A stretch of DNA of 6,154 bases. Source: Phycisphaerales bacterium. GTDB taxonomy: Bacteria; Planctomycetota; Phycisphaerae; Phycisphaerales; UBA1924. Below are positions 1-5,569 of the stretch, piece by piece. A model generated the notes under the pieces. It made no database searches. It was not told the DNA's origin and saw nothing but the letters and a program-made list of their open reading frames with translations. The stretch spans positions 1 through 6,154 of the forward strand of contig DOJA01000219.1 of the NCBI GenBank assembly GCA_003511945.1, in the 5' to 3' direction. Position numbers and translations under genes: made by a program. Position 1 is the stretch's first letter, and every line of letters starts with the position of its first letter.

Positions 1-66
1 AGCTCAACTGGATAGAGCACCTGACTACGGATCAGGAGGTTAGGGGTTCGACTCCCTTCGCCCGTG
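1..66 (+). tRNA. tRNA-Arg(ACG), 5'-truncated by the window edge
   Basis: The cloverleaf is visible from tRNA nucleotide 9 onward. The D stem pairs GCTC (2-5) with GAGC (15-18). The anticodon stem pairs CCTGA (20-24) with TCAGG (32-36) around loop CTACGGA, with anticodon ACG at 27-29. The T arm is AGGGG-TTCGACT-CCCTT (42-58). The 3' acceptor strand is CGCCCGT (59-65) with G66 as discriminator. The 5' acceptor strand and U8 lie before the window. No CCA is encoded, so it would be added after transcription. ACG, with A34 read as inosine, decodes CGU, CGC and CGA arginine codons. Confidence 0.95.
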
Positions 67-72
67 TTTGAT

Positions 73-90
73 GGCCGAGGGCTCTCGGCC
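73..90 (+). terminator. Hairpin just downstream of the tRNA, possible terminator
   Basis: A perfect 7-bp stem, GGCCGAG (73-79) with CTCGGCC (84-90), closes the tetraloop GGCT six bases after the tRNA. There is no U-tract behind it, so a classical intrinsic terminator is not shown. It could be a U-less terminator or a 3' processing structure. Confidence 0.4.
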
Positions 91-375
91 CACGCTGGTC
101 GTCTCTCGCGGAATGAGTTCCCCGCACGGCTGGGATGTAGTGCGTTGATCTGTGCTTCGTCGGTGGGACCAAGGGCACAACGGACGAAGCAGAAGAGCCG
201 CAACCCACGAGGTTCCACACCCCAATTCGACACCTTGCGTGTTCGGACGGGGCTGAGACCGCCCGCCAAAGGGCGCGGCTCACGAAACTGCCGGGCACGC
301 TCAGAGAGTCATGACCCAGAGTATCTGTACGAAGTTGAGCGATCCTCCACGCGCTCGTGAACCCTCTATCCAGGA

Positions 376-405
376 TACAATCTCCAAGTCCAACCTTCAA
401 GGAGG
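376..405 (+). promoter_or_regulatory. Likely -10 element and Shine-Dalgarno site of the subtilase gene
   Basis: TACAAT (376-381) matches the TATAAT -10 consensus at five of six bases. No good -35 hexamer stands 16-18 bp upstream, so the promoter call is weak. AAGGAGG (399-405) is a near-perfect Shine-Dalgarno sequence 6 nt before the ATG at 412 and fixes that start well. The predicted leader is short, about 25 nt. Confidence 0.5.
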
Positions 406-411
406 CACTCC

Positions 412-2241
412 ATGGACGAGCGCTTCAACCAACGATTCAACAACGCGCGTAGGAGTGTAGTATTGCTCACTTGGGTCATGCTTGCCCTGGTGGCTCACGC
501 GGAGCCGGGTGATATTCCTCGCTATTACTTCTGGGTCAAGGATGTGCGACACGAATTGCAACTCGATACTTCGGTCGTTCTCTTCATCCGAGAGGCCGAT
601 GTGATAGCCATGCGCGGCGCAGACGACCCCGCCGCTGTGTGGAGCGAGTTGAAGAAGAACCACCCTGAGCCTCCGCAGCGGCTCGCGAAGCTGACTTCGA
701 ATCTGAAGGCAGACGATCCAAGTCGGATGTGGATCGCGTCGCTCAGCCGCGAGCACGGCCCAAACGACATGGAGCAGCTCGTCGCCGATCTGGCGGCGGA
801 TGATTCTGTGGCGTTCGCGGCGCCGATTTTCAAGACCGATCTTGGCCCAACGCTGATGATGCCACACATCGTCGCGAGATACCAAGCCGGACTGAGTCAC
901 GACCAAGTAAAAGATGCCATTAGCAGGACCGTGGCCGGGGCGATGATCGACTGGGAGCACCTGGGCATGCCCCGAGTTGTCAAGATCCAGTCTGCGACCA
1001 AGAACGGCTTTGAGCTATTGCATGTGACAAATCTCTTGCATGGATTACCTGAGTTCGAGTTTGCAGAACCAAGTTGGATCGTTTCGGGAAAGTCCATGGG
1101 AATCGTGATCCCGAATGACCCTGGATTCGGACTCCAATGGGGCCTCCACAACACTGGCCAAAGTGGCGGGTTCAACGATGTGGACATCAACGGTCCCGAG
1201 GCGTGGGATCTCCCAGTGACATCGCGTGGCGTCACGGTTCTCGTCCTCGACGATGGAGTGCAGAGGAACCACCCGGATCTGAACTACGACATCCGGTTCG
1301 GACGCAATTTCACCGTCGATCCACCGGCTGATGGAGGCGGACCGGTCACGCCGAACGACAGGCACGGAACGGCGGTCGCAGGCGTCATCGCCGCACGGAG
1401 CAACAACATGCTCGGTGTTGCCGGGACTGCACCAGGAAGTTTCGTTGCTTCTGCAAAGTGCTACGAGCCGGATGCTGCTGGAGGCTTTGCCGTCGACGCG
1501 GCGGCCATAGCCCAGGGTATACTGTATTCCATCGCGGTTGGCGCCCAGGTCACCAACTCCAGTTTCGTCCTCGGAAGCGAGTCGAATATCATCTCCGCAG
1601 CATATGAAGATACCTGGCAACAGGGGGTCATTCACTTCGCGGCCTCGGGCAACGACGACGCGTTCTTTGTGCGATACCCGGCCTCGCACCCCTTCGTCAT
1701 TGCCGTGGGGGCCATAGACCGAACCGGCCTGCGAGCGGATTTCAGCAACCGTGGGTTCGACCTTGAACTCGTCGCGCCCGGGGTCGACATTCTCACGACA
1801 GATCGCACCGGATCGGCCGGGTACAACAGCGGTCCGAACCCCGACTATGCCTTCACTGATGGGTTCGGTGTCGATGGCACTTCTTACGCCTCGCCCTGCG
1901 CCGCTGGGGTCGCTGCCCTTCTACTCCGCAGGAATCCGCGGCTGACCCCTGCGGAGGTCCGTCAGCGGCTGCGCGAAACGGCATTAGATATCAGCCCGCA
2001 GGTCTACGGCGTAGGGTTCGACGAGAGTACCGACTGGGGGCTCGTACGAGCAGCGGCAGCTCTGTCCGCGACTCCAGGTCCGCGAATAGGCGATGCGGAC
2101 GGGAACGGCGCTGTGAACTTCGATGACATCACTGCGGTGCTGGCCCACTGGGACACCGATTCTCTTGACGGCGACGCCAACTACGACGGGCGTGTCGATT
2201 TTGACGATGTGACCGCAGTGCTCGCCAACTGGGATCAGTAG
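412..2241 (+). CDS. Secreted subtilisin-family (S8) serine protease with two-part pro-region and C-terminal type I dockerin
   Basis: A 609-residue secreted peptidase. Residues 1-30 form a Sec signal peptide: a basic start, a hydrophobic core at about 15-28, and AHA before a predicted cut at Ala30/Glu31. Residues about 50-140 and 150-222 look like two successive pro-modules, ending in VAFAAPIF and FEFAEPSWI, the latter like the AEPN ending of I9/fervidolysin-type prodomains. The catalytic domain, about 234-550, opens with PNDPGFGLQWGLHNTGQSGG. Expected active residues are Asp280 (LVLDDGV, the DDG form seen in kexins), His318 (DRHGTAVAG), oxyanion Asn414 (ASGNDD) and Ser491 (GTSYASP). Residues 561-607 hold two calcium-loop dockerin repeats 27 residues apart. 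The likely role is extracellular or cell-surface proteolysis, activated by pro-region removal. It appears monocistronic, with a strong ribosome site. GC looks lower and more mixed than in the genes downstream. The class is secure; substrate and docking partner are unknown. Confidence 0.95.
   Translation: MDERFNQRFNNARRSVVLLTWVMLALVAHAEPGDIPRYYFWVKDVRHELQLDTSVVLFIREADVIAMRGADDPAAVWSELKKNHPEPPQRLAKLTSNLKADDPSRMWIASLSREHGPNDMEQLVADLAADDSVAFAAPIFKTDLGPTLMMPHIVARYQAGLSHDQVKDAISRTVAGAMIDWEHLGMPRVVKIQSATKNGFELLHVTNLLHGLPEFEFAEPSWIVSGKSMGIVIPNDPGFGLQWGLHNTGQSGGFNDVDINGPEAWDLPVTSRGVTVLVLDDGVQRNHPDLNYDIRFGRNFTVDPPADGGGPVTPNDRHGTAVAGVIAARSNNMLGVAGTAPGSFVASAKCYEPDAAGGFAVDAAAIAQGILYSIAVGAQVTNSSFVLGSESNIISAAYEDTWQQGVIHFAASGNDDAFFVRYPASHPFVIAVGAIDRTGLRADFSNRGFDLELVAPGVDILTTDRTGSAGYNSGPNPDYAFTDGFGVDGTSYASPCAAGVAALLLRRNPRLTPAEVRQRLRETALDISPQVYGVGFDESTDWGLVRAAAALSATPGPRIGDADGNGAVNFDDITAVLAHWDTDSLDGDANYDGRVDFDDVTAVLANWDQ
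2091..2232 (+). other. Dockerin type I domain (duplicated EF-hand-like loops) within the protease
   Basis: Two near-duplicate segments begin at Asp561 (GDADGNGAVNFDDITAVL) and Asp588 (GDANYDGRVDFDDVTAVL), each ending in a Trp (AHW, ANW). The Asp/Asn spacing fits the 12-residue calcium loop and F-helix of dockerins, which bind cohesins in clostridial cellulosomes. In planctomycetes such repeats are common on secreted enzymes without an obvious cellulosome. No cohesin gene lies in this window. Confidence 0.9.
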
Positions 2242-2279
2242 CCGTCCGGTGCGTCGAAGACTTCGCGGGATTCTCGGGG

Positions 2280-2306
2280 GCCGGTGGCCGAGCATCGGTC
2301 ACCGGC
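2280..2306 (+). terminator. Strong hairpin between the subtilase gene and asnS
   Basis: A 12-bp stem pairs 2280-2291 (GCCGGTGGCCGA) with 2295-2306 (TCGGTCACCGGC), including one G-U pair, around the loop GCA. It begins 38 bases after the subtilase stop codon. No U-tract follows, so it may be a U-less terminator, a 3'-end stabiliser, or part of the asnS leader. A second small inverted repeat, CGAAG-A-CTTCG, precedes it at 2254-2264. Confidence 0.5.
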
Positions 2307-2360
2307 GACAGAGCCAAAGAACAACAATCTGGTTCCCGCAGGATGCGGGGGGGGTGCTCA

Positions 2361-3764
2361 ATGCCGTGGCTGCGAGTCGTCGAAGCGTTCAAGTCGCCCC
2401 CGGGGAGCAGGGTGACGATCAAGGGCTGGGTCCGGACCCGCCGGGACTCCAAGGCGGGGATGTCCTTCGTGGCGGTAGGTGACGGGTCGTGCTTCGAGCC
2501 CATCCAGTTGGTCGTGCCGTCGTCGCTGGCGAATTATGAGAGCGAGGTCCTCCGGCTCACGACGGGTTGCTCGGTGGAGGCCGAGGGCGAGCTCGTCGCC
2601 AGCCAGGGCAAAGGGCAGGCGGTCGAGGTCCAGGCCACCTCGCTGAAGGTCGTCGGCTGGGTGGACGACCCCGACACCTACCCCGTCAGCGCCAAGCGCC
2701 ACACCTTCGAGTACCTGCGGGATGTCGCCCACCTGCGGGTGCGCACGAACACCTTCGGTGCCGTCGCGCGGCTGCGCCACACGCTGGCGATGGGCATCCA
2801 CCGCTTCTTCGACGAGCGCGGCTACTTCTGGGTCCACACGCCCATCGTCACCGCCAGCGACTGCGAGGGCGCCGGGGAGATGTTCCGTGTCAGCACGCTG
2901 GACGCCCTGAACCCGGCGCGGACGCCCGAGGGCCGGGTCGATTGGGCGCAGGACTTCTTCGCCAAGGAAGCGTACCTGACGGTGTCGGGGCAGCTGAATG
3001 TCGAGACCTACGCGTGCGCGCTGAGCCGCGTCTACACCTTCGGGCCGACCTTCAGGGCGGAGAACAGCAACACGAGCCGCCACCTTGCGGAGTTCTGGAT
3101 GGTCGAGCCGGAGATGGCCTTCGCCGACATCCACACGAACATGGATGTGGCGGAGTCGTTCATCAAGTCGCTCTTCAGGTGCGCGCTGGACGAGCGGGCC
3201 GACGACATGGCCTTCTTCAATCAGCACATCGACAAGACGGTGATCGACACGCTGACGAAGACCATCGAGTCCCCCTTCGAGCGGATCACCTACACCGAGG
3301 CGGTGAACATCCTGAAGAAGCAGATCGCCTCGGGGAAGAAGTTCGAGTACCCCGTCGAGTGGGGCGCGAACCTGCAGGCCGAGCACGAGCGCTGCCTCAC
3401 GGAGGAGGTCTTCAAGCGCCCCGTCATCGTGCGCGACTACCCCAAGCAGATCAAGGCGTTCTACATGCGCCTCAACAACGACGGTCGCACCGTGGCGGCG
3501 ATGGATGTCCTGGTCCCGGGCATCGGCGAGATCATCGGGGGCAGCCAGCGCGAGGAGCGCCTCGATGTCCTGGACGCCCGCCTGGAGGAGACGAAACTCC
3601 AGAAGGAGGCCTACTGGTGGTACCGCGACCTGCGCCGCTACGGCACGGTCCCCCACTGCGGCTTCGGGCTGGGCTTCGAGCGCCTCATCCTCGCCTGCAG
3701 CGGGATGCAGAACATCCGCGATGTCATCCCCTTCCCGCGCACGCCCGGGAACGCGAAGTTCTGA
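2361..3764 (+). CDS. asnS: Asparaginyl-tRNA synthetase
   Basis: A cytoplasmic class IIb aminoacyl-tRNA synthetase that charges tRNA-Asn with asparagine using ATP. From the chosen start it is 467 residues, close to the roughly 466 of E. coli AsnRS, and whole stretches match that protein from memory. The N-terminal OB-fold (about 15-100) binds the anticodon and contains KGWVRTRRDSKAG. Class II motif 1 lies near HRFFDERGYFWVHTP (147-161), motif 2 at FRAENSNTSRHLAEF (231-245) and motif 3 at GFGLGFERLILACSG (434-448). The end, VIPFPRTPGNAKF, is typical of the family. An in-frame ATG at 2343 would add six residues. I prefer 2361 because a run of eight G (2347-2354) sits 6 nt upstream and can pair with the anti-Shine-Dalgarno through G-C and G-U pairs. 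It is probably first in an operon with the three genes that follow. Confidence 0.97.
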   Translation: MPWLRVVEAFKSPPGSRVTIKGWVRTRRDSKAGMSFVAVGDGSCFEPIQLVVPSSLANYESEVLRLTTGCSVEAEGELVASQGKGQAVEVQATSLKVVGWVDDPDTYPVSAKRHTFEYLRDVAHLRVRTNTFGAVARLRHTLAMGIHRFFDERGYFWVHTPIVTASDCEGAGEMFRVSTLDALNPARTPEGRVDWAQDFFAKEAYLTVSGQLNVETYACALSRVYTFGPTFRAENSNTSRHLAEFWMVEPEMAFADIHTNMDVAESFIKSLFRCALDERADDMAFFNQHIDKTVIDTLTKTIESPFERITYTEAVNILKKQIASGKKFEYPVEWGANLQAEHERCLTEEVFKRPVIVRDYPKQIKAFYMRLNNDGRTVAAMDVLVPGIGEIIGGSQREERLDVLDARLEETKLQKEAYWWYRDLRRYGTVPHCGFGLGFERLILACSGMQNIRDVIPFPRTPGNAKF

Positions 3765-3771
3765 GCGGAAC

Positions 3772-4008
3772 ATGCCTACAATCTGGCATGAGCAGGGCTT
3801 CAGGTTCTCCTTCTACTCGTCGGACGGCGACGAGCCGGCGCACATCCATGTCACAAAGGACGACAAGCGCGCAAAGTGGTGGCTCGTCCCGGTCCGCGAA
3901 GCGCGGAGCGTCGGGTTCTCTGCGCGGGAGCGTCGGGCCATCGGACGGATCGTCGTCGAAAGGCGGGCGTTCTTCCTCGCGGCGTGGGACGATTTCTTCA
4001 CGGGTTGA
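3772..4008 (+). CDS. DUF4160 family protein
   Basis: A small 78-residue cytoplasmic protein starting MPTIWHEQGFRFSFYSS, followed by DEPAHIHV (residues 20-27). The conserved core, aromatic-rich F-Y-S then EPxHxHV, is characteristic of DUF4160, and the length is normal for that family. Members are usually encoded directly before a DUF2442 protein, as here. The pair is often listed as toxin-antitoxin-like because it is small, adjacent and patchily distributed, but no biochemical activity is established that I know of. The gene starts 7 bp after the asnS stop, with a weak upstream GCGGAA, so translation may be coupled to asnS. The C-terminal half is basic and aromatic (RERRAIGRIVVERRAFFLAAWDDFF). 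The stop TGA at 4006-4008 lies one frame away from the downstream DUF2442 reading frame. Confidence 0.88.
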   Translation: MPTIWHEQGFRFSFYSSDGDEPAHIHVTKDDKRAKWWLVPVREARSVGFSARERRAIGRIVVERRAFFLAAWDDFFTG

Positions 4009-4036
4009 TCACCCAGAGGTCATCGCCACCGAAGCA

Positions 4037-4318
4037 GTGGTTCGCGGCACGGCGCTGCGCCTCACGCTCGAGGACGGACGACGGATCGAAGTCCCGCTGT
4101 CGTTCTTTCCAACCCTGAAGGCGGCATCGCTCCGGGACCGGCGTGCGGTCCGGCTGTTCGGCGGCGGGACCGCCCTCGCGTGGGACGGACTGGGGCTCGA
4201 ACTCTCCGTGGAAGGCGTCGTGGCCGGGCGGCGCGAGCATGTTCCGCCCCCCGGGTTCTGGGAGCGGCTGAACGCCGCGCGGCCCAAGCCGTCAAAGGGT
4301 CGGAGGAACTCTTCATGA
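4037..4318 (+). CDS. DUF2442 family protein; start codon uncertain
   Basis: The frame encodes ALRLTLEDGRRIEVPLSFFP followed by FGGGTALAWDGLGLELSVEG and VVAG. This is the hallmark pattern of DUF2442, small proteins usually partnered with DUF4160; their joint role is unknown, with toxin-antitoxin function only proposed. GTG at 4037 gives 93 residues and is the only canonical start near the domain boundary. The sequence just upstream in the same frame (DHPEVIATEAV, from 4007) also resembles the usual N-terminus of the family, yet no ATG, GTG or TTG precedes it locally. Alternatives are a rare ATT at 3992, a +1 frameshift at the DUF4160 stop, or a base error. The C-terminal tail (FWERLNAARPKPSKGRR) is basic. 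Its stop overlaps the lipoprotein start as ATGA, which implies coupled translation. Confidence 0.8.
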   Translation: MVRGTALRLTLEDGRRIEVPLSFFPTLKAASLRDRRAVRLFGGGTALAWDGLGLELSVEGVVAGRREHVPPPGFWERLNAARPKPSKGRRNSS

Positions 4319-4866
4319 GGCGTGATTCGCCGCGGCGCTTCCTCGTCGTCCTGCTCGCCATCGTCACGCCGGCCTCGTTGCCCGGCTGCGTCGTCTGGGA
4401 GATCCGCGACGAGCTCCAGGCCACGAATGCTCGGCTGGAAGAACTCAAGGCCCTGCGCTCGTCGATCACCGAGCTCCAGGACAAGGCGCTGCACGAGCTG
4501 TCCAGCGCCAACGCGCTGCTCACCGAGGTCAACACCAAGCTCGCGCGGGTGTCGCAGCAGCTCGACGCCGTCGACGCAGACCTCGCCCGGACCGACCGCC
4601 GTCTGGAGACGCTCGCCTCGGTGGACAAGTCCCTCGTCTCGCTCGATCAGCAGCTGCTGTCGGTGAAGGGGATCGTGGAGTCGCTGGGCGGGATGATGTC
4701 GATCTTCGGCTCATCCAAGCCCGCGGAGCCCGAGCCGGAGCCCGCAGTGACGGGCTCAGATGAGCCCCAGGGCGAGGGCGGGGGCGAGCAGCAGGAGGCA
4801 GAAGCCGATGAACCGCCGCAGCCCCGCCAGGGTGACGCGCCGGACCAGCCGGCTCCCAAGCACTGA
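4315..4866 (+). CDS. Putative coiled-coil lipoprotein with acidic Pro/Glu-rich tail
   Basis: 183 residues, no family recognised. The N-terminus is basic (MRRDSPRR), followed by a hydrophobic stretch (9-20) and a lipobox-like SLPGC that places the lipidated cysteine at Cys25. Proline at -2 is unusual, but Leu at -3 and Gly at -1 fit. Residues about 28-120 are a long heptad-like helix rich in Leu, Glu, Gln and Ala (RLEELKALRSSITELQDKAL, then further LDxVDxDL-type repeats), so a coiled coil is likely. Residues 135-183 are a low-complexity Pro/Glu/Gly/Gln tail, probably disordered. The start is well set: GGAGGA at 4302-4307 lies 7 nt upstream, and the ATG overlaps the DUF2442 stop. The final 36 codons overlap the permease gene on the other strand. 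It may act as a membrane-tethered scaffold or spacer, by inference only. Confidence 0.8.
   Translation: MRRDSPRRFLVVLLAIVTPASLPGCVVWEIRDELQATNARLEELKALRSSITELQDKALHELSSANALLTEVNTKLARVSQQLDAVDADLARTDRRLETLASVDKSLVSLDQQLLSVKGIVESLGGMMSIFGSSKPAEPEPEPAVTGSDEPQGEGGGEQQEAEADEPPQPRQGDAPDQPAPKH
4752..4767. repeat. Inverted repeat at the permease stop codon
   Basis: GGGCTCA (4752-4758) and TGAGCCC (4761-4767) are perfect 7-base arms around GA. As RNA this folds into a 6-bp stem with an AGAT loop on either strand. It contains the permease stop codon (TGA, complement of 4756-4758) and lies inside the lipoprotein coding region. A role in 3'-end formation of the minus-strand transcript is possible, but no U-tract is present. 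Confidence 0.45.
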
Positions 4867-5541
4867 CCCCGCCAGCGCGCACAGGCACGCCCCGATGACC
4901 GCGCCCACGGCGCCGCGCTCGCGCAGGAGCGCCCAGTCGCGCGCGAAGAAGGACACGCCGTAGACCGCCAGACGGGAGAGGTCAACGACCACCGCGGAGG
5001 CCACGCCGGTCGCGATGAACCGCTCCTTGGTCAGCCCGGCCCGCACGAGGAACGCGGTGCGCAGGGCGCCCTGGTGCCCCGAGAGCCCGCCGAACAGGCC
5101 GGAGACGATGCCCCCCAGCGGGATCCACTGCCGGGGAAAGGCGAGCGTGTCGTAGCGGGGAGAGAGCTCGATCGCCGCGAAGAGCGCGATCACAACGCCG
5201 ACGACCAGCCCGACCGGGGAGACGCGCCGCGTCGCGCCCAGGAACTCGTACTGGAAGAGCGCGGGCCACGCCGTCATCACAGCCAGAACCCCCGCGCCGA
5301 CCAGGGCCGCCCCGGCGGCGGGGAGCGCGAACCGCAGCAGCACGCCCCGGTCGACATCCCTGAAGACCAGGGCCAGCTTGAAGAGGTTGTTCGCGAGGTG
5401 GACGACCGCGGTCGCCGCCACCGCCGCCTCGACGGGCAGCACGAGCGCGAACGCCGGCAGAAGAAGCGTCCCCAGCCCGAACCCGGTGAAGAAGGTCAGC
5501 GCCGCGGCACCGAGCGCGACGAGACAGGTCAGCACGATCAT
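4756..5541 (-). CDS. TauE/SafE family membrane permease (putative sulfite/organic anion exporter type)
   Basis: A 261-residue, strongly hydrophobic inner-membrane protein with about eight predicted helices (near 2-20, 26-48, 67-90, 106-125, 138-160, 175-198, 208-230 and 241-260). Two glycine-rich half-repeats typical of TauE/SafE (DUF81) are visible: FTGFGLGTLLLP near 18-29 and VSGLFGGLSGHQGALRTAFL near 146-165. Length is normal for the family, which moves anions such as sulfite, sulfoacetate or related sulfur compounds; the substrate here cannot be told. The ATG at 5541-5539 has no clear ribosome site and lies 28 bp from the divergent DUF6314-like gene, so a leaderless transcript is plausible. 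Its last 36 codons, including most of the final helix (IGFCLLLLAPALALGLI), overlap the lipoprotein gene. No sulfur-metabolism neighbour is present to support a specific role. Confidence 0.9.
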   Translation of the reverse strand: MIVLTCLVALGAAALTFFTGFGLGTLLLPAFALVLPVEAAVAATAVVHLANNLFKLALVFRDVDRGVLLRFALPAAGAALVGAGVLAVMTAWPALFQYEFLGATRRVSPVGLVVGVVIALFAAIELSPRYDTLAFPRQWIPLGGIVSGLFGGLSGHQGALRTAFLVRAGLTKERFIATGVASAVVVDLSRLAVYGVSFFARDWALLRERGAVGAVIGACLCALAGSVLGSRLVRRVTLAGLRRFIGFCLLLLAPALALGLI

Positions 5542-5549
5542 TGTTCGTC

Positions 5550-5563
5550 ACTCTATCTAGAGT
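5550..5563. promoter_or_regulatory. Palindromic divergent promoter or operator candidate
   Basis: ACTCTA-TC-TAGAGT is a perfect 6-base inverted repeat in the 28-bp gap between the permease (minus) and the DUF6314-like gene (plus). Each strand reads TAGAGT, which matches TATAAT at positions 1, 2, 4 and 6. One copy ends 6 nt before the plus-strand ATG and the other 8 nt before the minus-strand ATG. Neither gene has a Shine-Dalgarno sequence. A symmetric -10 giving two leaderless messages, or an operator for a dimeric regulator, would both fit. Confidence 0.4.
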
Positions 5564-5569
5564 CACGGG

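Larger units (their letters stand above)
67..411. other. Gene-free interval between tRNA-Arg and the subtilase gene
   Basis: I see no credible gene here. The open frames on both strands are rich in Arg, Ser and Pro, lack a ribosome site, and on the minus strand run into the antisense of the tRNA. Besides the post-tRNA hairpin, the interval holds a 9-bp perfect stem, TGCTTCGTC (153-161) with GACGAAGCA (183-191), around a 21-nt loop. It also holds a smaller interrupted hairpin at 255-281 whose core is CGCCC (260-264) with GGGCG (271-275). These might belong to a leader or a small RNA, but nothing matches a family I can name. The last 50 bases carry the likely start signals of the subtilase gene. 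Confidence 0.5.

Noticed and set aside
1..66. tRNA-Arg as an integration site of a mobile element
   Set aside because: I found no repeat of the tRNA 3' end and no integrase or recombinase gene in the window.
241..300. GGGGCTGAGA resembling the TPP riboswitch CUGAGA box
   Set aside because: The other conserved TPP segments, such as ACCUGAUC and the GCGUAGGGA ending, are missing, and the next gene is a protease.
32..400. Minus-strand open frames over the tRNA and its downstream gap, with a GVEPLTS-like ending
   Set aside because: This is the well-known spurious translation of tRNA antisense; there is no ribosome site and the composition is not protein-like.
2358..3773. 471-codon open frame antisense to asnS
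   Set aside because: Arises from GC-rich third positions of asnS. The translation is a biased mix of Asp, Leu, Arg and Val without motifs, while the sense strand is unmistakable AsnRS.
2567..4036. Long plus-strand frame running through asnS into DUF2442
   Set aside because: The part overlapping asnS is Gly/Arg/Pro-rich shadow sequence. Only the end of the frame, from about 4007, encodes a real domain.
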